Notes: a model not told the origin generated them from the letters alone. A stretch of DNA of 39,717 bases from JAPSGM01 sp036556985 (GCA_036556985.1 DATBIK010000099.1:1-39717); one strand, 5' to 3'. Numbered from the stretch's first letter, positions 1 to 9,459 are shown. Translations and numbers: made by a program.

Positions 1-636
1 GCCTTCGACATCTACTCGCGGCTCCTCAAGGAGCGGATCATCTTCCTCGGCGACGCGATCGAGGATCACATCGCGAACCTGGTGATCGCGCAGCTCCTCT
101 TCCTCGAGAGCGAGGACCCGGAGAAGGACATCAGCCTCTACATCAACTCGCCGGGTGGCGTCGTCACGTCCGGCCTCGCCATCTACGACACGATGCAGTA
201 CCTCAAGGCGCCGGTGTCCACGATCTGCATCGGGCAGGCGGCCTCCATGGGCGCCGTCCTGCTGGCGGCGGGAGCCACGGGCAAGCGCTACGCGCTGCCA
301 AACAGCCGGATCATGATCCACCAGGGTTCGGGCGGCTTCCGCGGCAACACGCCGGACGTGGAGATCCAGGTCAAGGAGATGCTCCACCTCACCGATCGGC
401 TCATGCACATCCTGGCCAAGCACACCGGCCAGGAGTACGAGAAGGTGAAGCGCGACTCGGAGCGCGACTACTTCATGAGTGCCGAGGAGGCGAAGAGCTA
501 CGGCCTCGTGGACGAGGTGTTCGCCGGGAACGTCGAGTCGCTCATCAGCCTGGCCCAGGAGGCGGGCGGCACGGTGCCGACCTCCGACGAGGCGGCCAAG
601 GCCGACCAGGCCAAGCCGGAGCCGAAGAAGAAGTAG
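1..636 (+). CDS. clpP: ATP-dependent Clp protease proteolytic subunit ClpP (5' partial)
   Basis: Serine peptidase subunit of ClpXP/ClpAP, which degrades unfolded proteins handed over by the AAA+ unfoldase. The reading frame is open from base 1, so the N terminus lies outside the window; 211 residues are visible. The triad is complete: Ser in GQAASMG (codon 244-246), His in MIHQ (codon 319-321) and Asp in ERDYF. The tail after the SYGLVDEV motif is about 35 residues longer than in E. coli ClpP and rich in Ala, Lys and Glu. The next gene starts 1 bp after the stop, so the two are probably cotranscribed. clpX lies about 1.4 kb downstream with its own promoter, an uncoupled arrangement. The family assignment is certain. 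Confidence 0.98.
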   Translation, partial: AFDIYSRLLKERIIFLGDAIEDHIANLVIAQLLFLESEDPEKDISLYINSPGGVVTSGLAIYDTMQYLKAPVSTICIGQAASMGAVLLAAGATGKRYALPNSRIMIHQGSGGFRGNTPDVEIQVKEMLHLTDRLMHILAKHTGQEYEKVKRDSERDYFMSAEEAKSYGLVDEVFAGNVESLISLAQEAGGTVPTSDEAAKADQAKPEPKKK

Positions 637-637
637 C

Positions 638-1303
638 GTGCCTGAGCAGCGGACGACCGCGCGGGCCTTCCACGCGGCCGATGGGGTGGAGGACTGGCGC
701 GTCCTGTTCTGGGGCGCCTACGCGCACTATCGCGTTCGATCCTTCGCCGAAGGCGCCCGTTTCGTGGCGGCCATCGGCGAGATCGGGATCCCGGAGGGCC
801 ACGTCCTCGACGTGGACCTGCGTCCGCAGGGCGTGACCATCAGAACCTCGTCCGAGGTGGAGGGCAGGCTCAGCCAGCGTGACATCGAGCTGGCTCGGCG
901 GATCTCCGAGGTCGCGCGGACCCTCGGCCTGGAGCCGGACCCGTCACAGGTGCAGGTCGTGGGCATTGCCGTCGCCCAGGACACCGGTGCCGACACGCGT
1001 CCCTTCTGGGCCGCCGCCATGGGCTACGAGGTCGGCAGCGAGGATGCGATGGACCGCAACCGTCGCGGTCCCCACGTGTCGTTCCAGGGGTTGAAGCCAC
1101 CGCGGCCGGGCCGTGGCCGCACGCACATCGACGTCAGCGTGCCCCAGGACCAGGCCGAGGCGCGGGTCGCCGCGGCACTCGCGGCCGGTGGCCGCATTGC
1201 GGACGATCGCAACGTCCCGTACTGGTGGACGCTCGCCTCGCCGGAGAACCACAAGGTCGACATCGCCGCCTGGCCGGACTTCGAGGACGACGACGTCTTC
1301 TGA
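638..1303 (+). CDS. Pterin-4a-carbinolamine dehydratase-like domain fused to a VOC (glyoxalase-like) domain
   Basis: A 221-residue two-domain protein. Residues ~11-98 follow the 4a-hydroxytetrahydrobiopterin dehydratase fold, with the DVDLRPQGVTIRT strand, then LSQRD, then a helix. Residues ~105-213 resemble a Glyoxalase_6/VOC module (RTHIDVSV and WWTLASPENHKVDI segments). Similar fusions occur in Actinobacteria. The dehydratase active site normally carries a His-His-Pro before the DVDL strand; here the segment is EGHVLDVDL, keeping one His, so classical dehydratase activity is doubtful. The GTG at 638 was chosen because it lies 1 bp after the clpP stop and begins exactly at the domain; an upstream in-frame ATG at 479 would lie deep inside clpP. 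The substrate is unknown. Confidence 0.85.
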   Translation: MPEQRTTARAFHAADGVEDWRVLFWGAYAHYRVRSFAEGARFVAAIGEIGIPEGHVLDVDLRPQGVTIRTSSEVEGRLSQRDIELARRISEVARTLGLEPDPSQVQVVGIAVAQDTGADTRPFWAAAMGYEVGSEDAMDRNRRGPHVSFQGLKPPRPGRGRTHIDVSVPQDQAEARVAAALAAGGRIADDRNVPYWWTLASPENHKVDIAAWPDFEDDDVF

Positions 1304-1314
1304 GCGCAGGAGCG

Positions 1315-1806
1315 CTACGACGGTTTGCCGTCCTGAGCCGACACGCCGCTCGCCTCGAGGTCGAGCAGCCAACGCTTGACCCAGGCCTCCGCGCCCCAGC
1401 CACCGATGCCGCCGTCGGCATGGATGACCCGGTGGCAGGGCACCACCGGCGAGAACGGGCAGCGGGCCATGGCGCCGCCCACCGCGCGCGCCGCGCCGGG
1501 ATGGCCCGCCATGATCGCCAGCTCGCCGTAGGAGACGGTGGCTCCATACGGGATCGTCCGGGCGGCGGCGTACACCTCGGCGTCGAAGGCGGACACGCCA
1601 GCCAGGTCGAGCTCTGCTTCGAACCCGTGCGCCCCACCCGCGAAGTACGCAGCCAGCTCACCCAGGACCGATGCGGAGGCGGCCTCGTCCAGTGCCGCGT
1701 CGCCTGGCGGAACCTCGCCGCGGGTGATGGCGACCAGGCCGGCGTCGGAGACGACCACCCACAGCCGTCCGATCGGCGTCTCCAGAGCGGCGCAGGAGCG
1801 GTGCAT
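1315..1806 (-). CDS. ogt: Methylated-DNA--protein-cysteine S-methyltransferase
   Basis: A 163-residue suicide repair protein that transfers the methyl group from O6-methylguanine to its own cysteine. The acceptor motif PCHRVI is present (Cys ~124), preceded by the helix-turn-helix/arginine-finger segment AARAVGGAM and followed by GGIGGWG. The frame is open further upstream to an ATG at 1839. The start at 1806 is preferred because a TAGGAT -10 hexamer (1819-1814 on this strand) lies 7 nt before that ATG, as expected for a leaderless message, and because the protein then begins just ahead of the conserved TPIGRLWVV segment. It stands alone between genes on the other strand, with 11 bp to the preceding convergent gene. 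Confidence 0.95.
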   Translation of the reverse strand: MHRSCAALETPIGRLWVVVSDAGLVAITRGEVPPGDAALDEAASASVLGELAAYFAGGAHGFEAELDLAGVSAFDAEVYAAARTIPYGATVSYGELAIMAGHPGAARAVGGAMARCPFSPVVPCHRVIHADGGIGGWGAEAWVKRWLLDLEASGVSAQDGKPS

Positions 1807-1813
1807 GCGCTCG

Positions 1814-1819
1814 ATCCTA
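1814..1819 (-). promoter_or_regulatory. -10 element for ogt (leaderless)
   Basis: The reverse strand reads TAGGAT, followed by 7 nt and the ATG at 1806. This spacing puts the predicted transcription start on or next to the start codon. No clear -35 is visible. Confidence 0.5.
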
Positions 1820-2015
1820 CGAGTTATCGCCCCGTGCATCCTTCACCTGCCATCTTCCGCGCCCGGAGGGCCGATCATCGCCCAATGTCGGGCCAGGGCT
1901 GCAGGCGGGCGGCAGGAGGCGGGTCGAGCGCGATCCGTGCAGCCCTCAGCCGACATCAGGCGATCTGCGGGACGGCGAAGTCGCGCCGCGTAGGGATGAG
2001 GCCCAGCGCCGCCGG

Positions 2016-2031
2016 ACCATCGGTCTATGGT
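2016..2031. promoter_or_regulatory. Inverted repeat upstream of clpX, possible operator
   Basis: ACCAT (2016-2020), a 6-nt spacer and ATGGT (2027-2031) form an inverted repeat. It is centred about 43 bp before the predicted clpX transcription start, where activators often bind. Clp genes in related high-GC bacteria are regulated, but no known operator is recognised here. It could be chance. Confidence 0.25.
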
Positions 2032-2050
2032 GAGAGCGCGGGGAAACGCG

Positions 2051-2059
2051 TGATATCCT
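2051..2059 (+). promoter_or_regulatory. Extended -10 promoter of clpX (leaderless)
   Basis: The sequence TGATATCCT fits an extended -10 (TGn followed by TATCCT at 2054-2059). Seven nt separate it from the clpX ATG at 2067, so the transcript is predicted to start at the start codon. No Shine-Dalgarno sequence precedes the ATG, which agrees with this. Confidence 0.5.
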
Positions 2060-2066
2060 CGCGCCG

Positions 2067-3367
<1,301 letters not shown>

Positions 3368-3371
<4 letters not shown>

Positions 3372-4288
3372 CCCTCGCTGGCGGGCTGGTCTATCTCTGC
3401 TCGCGAACGGGACTCGCCATTCGATCCCTGGCCGCGGCTGATCAGCACCTGGTGCGGGAAGGGGATCTCGATGCCCTCCGCCGCGAATGCCGCCAGCACG
3501 CGCTTGCGCAGCTCCCCGCTGACCGCCCACTGCTGCGCGGGCTTCACCTGGCCGAGGACCTTGAGCGCGACCGACGAGTCGCCGAGGGCATTGACGCGCA
3601 TGACCGCCGGCGGCTCGATGATCTTGTCCGCCCAGGCGGGGTCGTTCTGCATCTCCTCGCCGATTCGGTTGATGACCGCCGACGCCCGGTCGATGTCCGT
3701 GTCGTAGGCGACCGACACGTCGACGTTCACCCGGGCGAACCCGCGCGTCATGTTCGACGCCACCACGATCTGGCCGTTCGGAACGTTGTGCACCGTGCCG
3801 TCCAGGTTGCGCAGGACGGTGCGGCGCAGGCTGAAGCCCTCGACCACGCCGTCGACCCCGGCGATCGAAACAACGTCGCCCACGCTGTACTGGTTCTCGA
3901 TGACGATGAAGATGCCGGCCAGCCAGTCGCGAACGAGCGTCTGGGCGCCGAAGCCGACCGCGATGCCCACAACCCCAAGGCCGGCGATGGCGGGACCGAT
4001 GTCGACGTCGAACTGCGACAGGACCATGAGCAGGGCGATGAGGCCGATGACGATCGCCGCCAGGCGGTCGGCGAGCGTCTCGAGCGTCTTCATGCGTCGC
4101 TCGAGGTCCGCCTGGGTGATGAGCGACTCGTCGTCGCCGCGCCGCTGGGCGATCACCGAGCGGGTGGCGAGTCCGATGGCCCGCCTCGCGAGCCAGATGC
4201 CGACCAGCGCGGCCACCACGATGACGAACACCTTGATGACGTCATTCCACGCGACGGCGTCGACGAACGCGTCCCAGTCGAATGTCAT
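3368..4288 (-). CDS. Small-conductance mechanosensitive channel (MscS family)
   Basis: A 306-residue inner-membrane channel that opens under membrane tension to release solutes during osmotic downshock. Three hydrophobic segments are visible (~16-38, ~75-92, ~98-127). The last is the pore helix, with the glycine/alanine-rich GVVGIAVGFGAQ followed by VRDWLAGIF. The beta domain contains VPNGQI (~169-174), and a C-terminal alpha/beta region ends near PFPHQ. The tail ~285-306 is hydrophilic. The start is supported by an extended -10 (TGnTACCAT) 6 nt upstream. Its stop codon overlaps that of clpX on the opposite strand. Confidence 0.95.
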
Positions 4289-4294
4289 GCGGGG

Positions 4295-4303
4295 ATGGTA
4301 GCA
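4295..4303 (-). promoter_or_regulatory. Extended -10 promoter of the mscS-family gene (leaderless)
   Basis: The reverse strand reads TGCTACCAT, that is TGn plus TACCAT. It is followed by 6 nt and the ATG at 4288, the same leaderless spacing as at several other genes in this window. Confidence 0.5.
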
Positions 4304-4376
4304 ACCGTCCAGGGTGGTACGACCGGTGCAGGCCCGGGGGTACTTGCGGTCGGGAGTCCACCCGACGGCAACGGGC

Positions 4377-4382
4377 TAGGAT
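4377..4382 (+). promoter_or_regulatory. Candidate -10 element for the coiled-coil protein gene
   Basis: TAGGAT lies about 55 bp before the ATG at 4437, giving a predicted leader of roughly 48 nt that contains a purine-rich ribosome site (AAGGGG, 4420-4425). No convincing -35 is visible. Confidence 0.35.
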
Positions 4383-4436
4383 GCGGTGCGGCGGGGCACA
4401 ACGCCCGCCTTCCGGGCACAAGGGGATTCGAACGAG

Positions 4437-5708
4437 ATGGGCCAGAACCAGCGACGACCCGGCTTCCTGCGCTGGGGCGAGGGCGCCCGCGGCGCCGACG
4501 CCGACGCCAGCGCCGAGAGCCCCACGCCCGAGACGCCGGACGAGCAGCCGACCGCCGAGGCCGCGCCGAGCGGGGACGAGGCCGCGGTGACCAGCGAGGC
4601 GACGCCGCCGACCGAGCCGACCGCGCCCGCCCCGGAGAGCGCGCCGTCGGCCGAGACCCCCGCTGCCGACGCACCCGAGGCGAGCCCGTTCCTGCGTGAC
4701 CTGGTGGGCGCCATGCGGGGCGTCGCCGAGTCGTCGCGCGAGTCGACGGTCTCCGAGTTCCGGCAGTCGGTCGACGCGCGGGTCGAGGAGCTGAAGGCCG
4801 CCGCCGAGGAGCGAGCGAGCGACCTGCGCCGGCGTTCTGAGCTCGACCTTGGCGGGATCGGCGACTGGGAGCGCACCGAGCTGGAACGTGTCCGGGGCGA
4901 GGCGGAGCAGCGCCGCAAGGCGCGTCGCGAGCTGCTCGAAAGGGAGCTCGCGGAGCACCAGTCCGCCAGCGAAGCGGAGCTGGAGGCGCTTCGCGCGAAG
5001 CTCACCGACTACGAGCGCGAGATGGACGCCTTCTTCGCCAAGCTGGGCGACATCGCCGACCCGGCGGCCTTCGTCGCCGCCGCGAAGCGCATGCCGCCCC
5101 CGCCGGACCTCGCCGCCTCATCCGCCGCCGGCGCGGCGGCGCCGGGCGAGGCCGCCACCGCAACCCCTGAATCGGGCAACGGCAATGGCGCGGCGCCGGC
5201 CGAGGACCGGCTCGCACAGCGCCTCGCGCAGCTCGACGAGCGGCTTGGCACGGCAACCGCCTCGGCAGGCGAGTCGAAGAGCGTTGATGCCAAGGCCGAC
5301 GAGTCGAAGGCCGTCGAGCCGGCCGCCACGACGGCTCCGACCGACGCTGCCGCAAGCCCCGCGGCGACGGCGACGGCCGCACCGCCCGCCACCGCCGCAC
5401 CGCCGTCCGCCGCCACCGCACCCGTCGCGTCAGCGCCGCCGGCCGCGGCCGCCGAGACCTCCACCGCCATCGTCGTGAAGGGGCTCGGCAGCTTCGGCGC
5501 CATCACGTCCTTCAAGCAGGCCCTCGAGCGGGTCGACGGCGTCCGTGGCGTCACGCTCTCGCTCGGCCCCACCGGCGACTTCGTCTACCGGGCCAGCCAC
5601 GCGGGCGAGTTCGACCTCGTGGGCGCGATCCGCAGCATCGAAGGCCCGAACGCGATCATCGAGGATGCCGACGGCCAGCTGCGCGTCACCATCGAGCGCC
5701 CGCGCTGA
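4437..5708 (+). CDS. Unknown protein with low-complexity linkers, a coiled coil and a C-terminal ferredoxin-like domain
   Basis: 423 residues; no family recognised with confidence. Residues ~15-82 are a disordered Ala/Pro/Glu segment. Residues ~85-220 are strongly helical and charged (repeated Arg/Glu/Ala, e.g. ELERVRGEAEQRRK) and look like a coiled coil. Residues ~225-340 are a second Ala/Pro/Thr-rich linker. The last ~80 residues form a compact beta-alpha-beta pattern (VVKGLGSFGAI, GVRGVTLSLG, FDLVGAIRSI), like small ferredoxin-fold or HMA/ACT-like modules. There is no signal peptide or membrane segment. The ATG at 4437 follows AAGGGG; a longer in-frame GTG at 4386 lies almost on the -10 and is less likely. 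A scaffold role is possible but is inference only. Confidence 0.75.
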   Translation: MGQNQRRPGFLRWGEGARGADADASAESPTPETPDEQPTAEAAPSGDEAAVTSEATPPTEPTAPAPESAPSAETPAADAPEASPFLRDLVGAMRGVAESSRESTVSEFRQSVDARVEELKAAAEERASDLRRRSELDLGGIGDWERTELERVRGEAEQRRKARRELLERELAEHQSASEAELEALRAKLTDYEREMDAFFAKLGDIADPAAFVAAAKRMPPPPDLAASSAAGAAAPGEAATATPESGNGNGAAPAEDRLAQRLAQLDERLGTATASAGESKSVDAKADESKAVEPAATTAPTDAAASPAATATAAPPATAAPPSAATAPVASAPPAAAAETSTAIVVKGLGSFGAITSFKQALERVDGVRGVTLSLGPTGDFVYRASHAGEFDLVGAIRSIEGPNAIIEDADGQLRVTIERPR

Positions 5709-5737
5709 CCCCCGCGGGCCGGCGGCGAGCCGGCGCG

Positions 5738-5746
5738 TGCTAGACT
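5738..5746 (+). promoter_or_regulatory. Extended -10 promoter of the valS T-box transcript
   Basis: TGCTAGACT (TGn plus TAGACT at 5741-5746) predicts transcription from about 5753, just before the first strand of T-box stem I. It lies within 40 bp of the upstream gene's stop. Confidence 0.55.
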
Positions 5747-5752
5747 CCCGCG

Positions 5753-5968
5753 CACGGTGCTGACCGTGAGGAGTACCCCTCCATCGGCCCATAGAGAGGA
5801 CGCCGCCGCAGGCTGAGAGCGGCTCCGGGAACGAGAGGGAGAAGGTCGCACGCGAGCCGGCCGGGATCCGCCCGATAGCGCGGGAGCGAGGGCGCATCGG
5901 CGCATGCCGATCGCCGAACGAAGGTGGTACCACGACGAGCCCGTTCGTCCTTCGACGAGCGGGCTTTT
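5753..5968 (+). promoter_or_regulatory. T-box leader controlling valS (tRNA-Val sensing)
   Basis: A leader RNA that reads tRNA charging and decides whether transcription continues into valS. Seen directly: an AGUA motif (5772-5775) and a GAA (5841-5843) that can form the loop-E turn; flanking pairing CCCTC (5777-5781) with GAGGG (5835-5839); a distal AGAGAG motif (5793-5798); a candidate Val specifier GUC (5845-5847) just after the GAA; and the conserved T-box core AAGGTGGTACCACG (5921-5934) whose UGGU (5925-5928) can pair with the tRNA acceptor end. The antiterminator pairs CGAAGG (5919-5924) with CCTTCG (5949-5954), mutually exclusive with the terminator. T-boxes are established regulators of aminoacyl-tRNA synthetase genes; the specifier assignment is inferred from position. 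Confidence 0.88.
5938..5968 (+). terminator. T-box intrinsic terminator upstream of valS
   Basis: A 12-bp stem pairs AGCCCGTTCGTC (5938-5949) with GACGAGCGGGCT (5954-5965), with one G-U pair and a 4-nt loop, followed by a short T run (5965-5968). Its 5' side overlaps the antiterminator partner. This indicates control by premature termination rather than by blocking translation. Confidence 0.85.
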
Positions 5969-5989
5969 GCATGCGCAGGAGATGGACCG

Positions 5990-8665
5990 ATGACGACGCC
6001 GACGAGACGCGACCTTCCGCCGCGCTACGAAGCCGCCGTCGTGGAGCCGTCGATCTACGAGCGCTGGCTGGCGAGCGGGGCCTTCACGCCGGCCGCCGAG
6101 CCGCCCGCCGATGCGGAGCGCTTCGTCATCATCATGCCGCCCCCGAACGTGACCGGCGCCCTGCACAACGGCCACGCGGTGTTCGTGACCCTCGAGGACA
6201 CGATGATCCGCTACCACCGCATGCGCGGCGACGACACGCTGTGGCTGCCGGGGGTCGACCACGCCAGCATCGCCGCCCAGTTCGTCCTGGACCGGATCAT
6301 CGGCGAGGAGGGGGAGACGCGCGCCTCGCTCGGCCGTGAGCGCTACCTCGAGCGGATGTGGCAGTTCATGGACGAGACGCGCGGCGTCATCGGCCGCCAG
6401 ATGCACCGCCTCGGCGCGAGCGCGGACTGGACCCGCGGGCGCTTCACCATGGACCCGATCAGCGCCCGGGCGGTTCGCGTCGCCTTCAAGCGCCTGTGGG
6501 ACGCGGGGCTGGCGTACCGTGGCGAAGCCCTCGTGAACTGGTGCCCGCGCTGCCGGACGACCATCAGCGACCTGGAAAACGTGCACCGGGACGAGACCGG
6601 GACGCTGTGGACGGTGCGCTACCACCTCATCGGCCCCGACGGGGAGGCCAGCCTGGACGAGACGATCAGCGTGGCCACCACCCGGCCGGAGACGATCCTG
6701 GGCGACACGGCGGTCGCCGTGCATCCCGATGACGCGCGCTACCGCGCCCTCGTGGGCCGCGAGGCGCTCATCCCGATCGTGAACCGCCGCGTCCCGATCA
6801 TCGCCGACCCCGCGGTGGAGCGCGCGTTCGGCACCGGGGCGGTGAAGATCACGCCGGCCCACGATTTCGACGACTACGAGATGGGCAAGCGCCACGGCCT
6901 GCCGATGGTGAGCGTCCTCGACGAGGACGCCCGCATCACCGAGGTCGGCGGCGACCTGGCCGGGATGGACCGCTACGACGCGCGGAGCGAGGTCGTTGCG
7001 CGGCTGGAGGCCGCCGGCGACCTGGCGGGCAGCCGCGAGCACCCGATGGTGATCGGCCACTGCGACCGCTGTGGAACGGTGGTCGAGCCGCGCCTGTCGG
7101 TGCAGTGGTTCATCCGCGCCGGGCCGCTCGCCGAGCGCGCCCTGGCATCGGTCCGGGAGGGGAGGACGCGGATCATCCCCGACCACCAGGAGAAGGTCTA
7201 CGCCCACTGGATGGAGAACATCCACGACTGGGCGGTGGGCCGCCAGCTGTGGTGGGGGCACCGCATCCCGGCCTGGTACTGCCCGGACGGGCACATCACC
7301 GTCTCCGACGCCGAGGACGGGCCCGATGCCTGCGCGGCGTGCGGCCTCCCGTCCGCCGAGCTGACGCGCGAGACGGACATCTTCGACACCTGGTTCAGCA
7401 GCGGACTGTGGCCGTTCAGCACCATGGGCTGGCCGGACGACACGCCGGACCTGCGCCGCTTCTACCCGACCTCGGTCATGGAGACCGGGCCGGACATCCT
7501 CTTCTTCTGGGTCGCCCGCATGATGATGCTCGGCCTGTTCTGCACCGATGTCGAGCCGTTCCACACCGTGTACCTGCACGGCATCGTCCGCGGCGAGGGC
7601 GGCGTGAAGATGAGCAAGACGAAGGGCAACGTGGTCGACCCGCTCGAGGTGGTCGAGCAGATCGGAGCCGATGCGCTGCGCTTCGCGCTCGTCACCGGCA
7701 CGTCGCCGGGGATGGACCAGCGTCTCACCGCGGCGAAGCTCGACGGCGGGCGGAACTTCACGAACAAGCTGTGGAACGCGACGCGCTTCGTCCTCGGCGC
7801 GCGGCCGGAGCCGGCCGGCGAGCCGGAGGGGGAGCCCACGCTGGCAGAGCGCTGGATCGCGTCGCGCCTGTCCGGTGCCCAGGAGCGCGCCACCCGTCAG
7901 CTTGACGCGCTCGACATGTCCGGCTATGCGGGGAGTGCCTACGACTTCGCGTGGAGCGAGTACTGCGACTGGTTCATCGAGATGGCGAAGGTCGAGCTCC
8001 GCCGCGAGGACGCCACGCCCGGGGAGCGCGAGCGGGTGTGGCGCGTGGCCGCCGACGGGCTGGCGGGCATGCTCCGCATCCTGCATCCCCTCATGCCGTT
8101 CGTGACCGAGCAGGCCTGGAGCTTCCTCCACGAGGCCGATCCGCGCGCGACCGACGGCGAGCCGCTGCTCGTCAGCGCAGCCTGGCACGCCGGCGGTCGA
8201 CGCGATGACGCGTCGGAGTCGGCCGTCGACGCGCTCGTCGACCTCGTCCGTGGGCTCCGGCACCTGCGCACCGAGACCGGCGTGCCGGCCGGGGAGTGGC
8301 GCCACCTCGTCGTGGTGGCTGCCGACGATCGGGCCGCGGCGACGCTCGAGGATGGGCGCCGCTACCTGGAGGCGCTGGCACGCGGCCGGCCGGTCGAGGT
8401 GCTGCCGGCGGGCTCGGCGTCGGCGCGTCCGGCTGGGGTGGTGACGTCGTCCCTCGGCGCGGCATGGTACGCGGCCGATGACGAGAGCCCCGAGGCGGCG
8501 GCTCGCCGCGACGCGCAGGCCGACCATCTTCGTCGCGGCATCGAGCGCCTGCGCGCGTTGCTCGCCAACTCGTCGTTCACCGAACGGGCGCCGGCGGCGG
8601 TCGTCGAGCGCGAGCGGGGTCGGCTGGCCGAGCTCGAGGCGCAGCTGCGGCAGCTCGACGGGTGA
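5990..8665 (+). CDS. valS: Valine--tRNA ligase
   Basis: Class I aminoacyl-tRNA synthetase that charges tRNA-Val; 891 residues, the usual ValRS length. The HIGH-type motif appears as PPPNVTGALHNGH near residue 53. The editing (CP1) domain contains TTRPETILGDTAVAVHP. The KMSKS motif appears as KMSKTKGNVVDP. An anticodon-binding domain and a C-terminal coiled-coil arm (last ~65 residues) complete the fold. Zinc-type cysteine pairs (CPRC, CDRC, CAAC) are visible. The ATG at 5990 is chosen because an AGGAG (5977-5981) lies 8 nt upstream and everything before it belongs to the T-box terminator. Expression is predicted to rise when uncharged tRNA-Val accumulates. Confidence 0.98.
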   Translation: MTTPTRRDLPPRYEAAVVEPSIYERWLASGAFTPAAEPPADAERFVIIMPPPNVTGALHNGHAVFVTLEDTMIRYHRMRGDDTLWLPGVDHASIAAQFVLDRIIGEEGETRASLGRERYLERMWQFMDETRGVIGRQMHRLGASADWTRGRFTMDPISARAVRVAFKRLWDAGLAYRGEALVNWCPRCRTTISDLENVHRDETGTLWTVRYHLIGPDGEASLDETISVATTRPETILGDTAVAVHPDDARYRALVGREALIPIVNRRVPIIADPAVERAFGTGAVKITPAHDFDDYEMGKRHGLPMVSVLDEDARITEVGGDLAGMDRYDARSEVVARLEAAGDLAGSREHPMVIGHCDRCGTVVEPRLSVQWFIRAGPLAERALASVREGRTRIIPDHQEKVYAHWMENIHDWAVGRQLWWGHRIPAWYCPDGHITVSDAEDGPDACAACGLPSAELTRETDIFDTWFSSGLWPFSTMGWPDDTPDLRRFYPTSVMETGPDILFFWVARMMMLGLFCTDVEPFHTVYLHGIVRGEGGVKMSKTKGNVVDPLEVVEQIGADALRFALVTGTSPGMDQRLTAAKLDGGRNFTNKLWNATRFVLGARPEPAGEPEGEPTLAERWIASRLSGAQERATRQLDALDMSGYAGSAYDFAWSEYCDWFIEMAKVELRREDATPGERERVWRVAADGLAGMLRILHPLMPFVTEQAWSFLHEADPRATDGEPLLVSAAWHAGGRRDDASESAVDALVDLVRGLRHLRTETGVPAGEWRHLVVVAADDRAAATLEDGRRYLEALARGRPVEVLPAGSASARPAGVVTSSLGAAWYAADDESPEAAARRDAQADHLRRGIERLRALLANSSFTERAPAAVVERERGRLAELEAQLRQLDG

Positions 8666-8685
8666 GCGGTCGCTCGCAGGCCCGC

Positions 8686-8694
8686 TGGTAGAAT
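8686..8694 (+). promoter_or_regulatory. Extended -10 promoter after valS
   Basis: TGGTAGAAT (TGn plus TAGAAT at 8689-8694) predicts a start near 8701 and a 27-nt leader carrying AGGGGAG just before the ATG at 8728. Confidence 0.5.
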
Positions 8695-8727
8695 CGCCGC
8701 GCTGAGCCGCACGATCCAGGGGAGCCC

Positions 8728-9459
8728 ATGTCGTTCCTGAGGCGCAACAAGAAGGAAGAGGCGCCCCCGCCTCCGCCGCCGCAGCCGATGCACGAGGACG
8801 TATCGGCCCAGCAGTACGCGCTCAAGCTCGCCTACCTGGCACGGTCGAGCGACGGCCTGCGGATGCATCCCGATCCATCGATCCGCCAGGCGCTTCCCGG
8901 GATCGTCGAGCCACTGGCGTCCACCCCGGTCGAGGTCATCGAACCGCTGCCGATCGAGTACACCGACGCCGCGCCGAACATGGAGCGCTTCACCGAGATG
9001 CAGCAGTGGGTCCTCGCCAGGCGAGACCTCGGCCCCATCGGCAGGCACGCGCTGTACGTCCTCGAGATGACCGATGCCCTGGACATGACGGTCGACACCT
9101 TCTACTGCGCCCTCCTGCATGGCGAGACGGACACCTCCGGGTACCCCGAGTACAACGCCATCGTCGGCGGTCTCGCCACCCACTGGGACGAGCTCTCTGG
9201 TGAGCTCATCGTTCGCGCCGTCATCGGGTGGGGCGGCAAGGGTCAGCGAGGAGACACCGAGCGGATCGGCCAGCGCATCCTCAGCTCGCTGTATCAGCAG
9301 GTCATTGCCACCGGCTTCACCCTCGGCGCTGCCGACTCGGCGCGCGCCGCCATCGGCGGCGGGCCGGGCGGGGTGGTCTGCGCCCACTGCGGCTTCGAGG
9401 CAGGGAGCGCCGGAGCCTTCTACTGCCCGAAGTGCGGCATGCGCATGACCCGGGCCTGA
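8728..9459 (+). CDS. Unknown protein with a C-terminal zinc ribbon
   Basis: 243 residues; no family recognised. After a short basic N terminus and a proline run (~13-19), residues ~25-205 look like a mostly helical globular domain, with a conserved-looking acidic/aromatic core (MQQWVLARRDLG, YVLEMTDALDMT). A four-cysteine zinc ribbon closes the protein (Cys 218, 221, 233, 236 in CAHC...CPKC). There is no membrane segment. A strong ribosome site (AGGGGAG) precedes the ATG. It lies upstream of a receiver-MinD ATPase gene; a separate promoter between them suggests they are adjacent but independently transcribed. Another protein with zinc ribbons is encoded nearby at 11251-12552. Confidence 0.75.
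   Translation: MSFLRRNKKEEAPPPPPPQPMHEDVSAQQYALKLAYLARSSDGLRMHPDPSIRQALPGIVEPLASTPVEVIEPLPIEYTDAAPNMERFTEMQQWVLARRDLGPIGRHALYVLEMTDALDMTVDTFYCALLHGETDTSGYPEYNAIVGGLATHWDELSGELIVRAVIGWGGKGQRGDTERIGQRILSSLYQQVIATGFTLGAADSARAAIGGGPGGVVCAHCGFEAGSAGAFYCPKCGMRMTRA

Noticed and set aside
1840..2066. Small gene between ogt and clpX
   Set aside because: Open frames here lack recognisable sequence and ribosome sites; only promoter elements and an inverted repeat are visible.
5585..8527. 980-codon reverse-strand open frame opposite valS
   Set aside because: No recognisable motifs; the forward frame is a complete ValRS. A GC-driven shadow.
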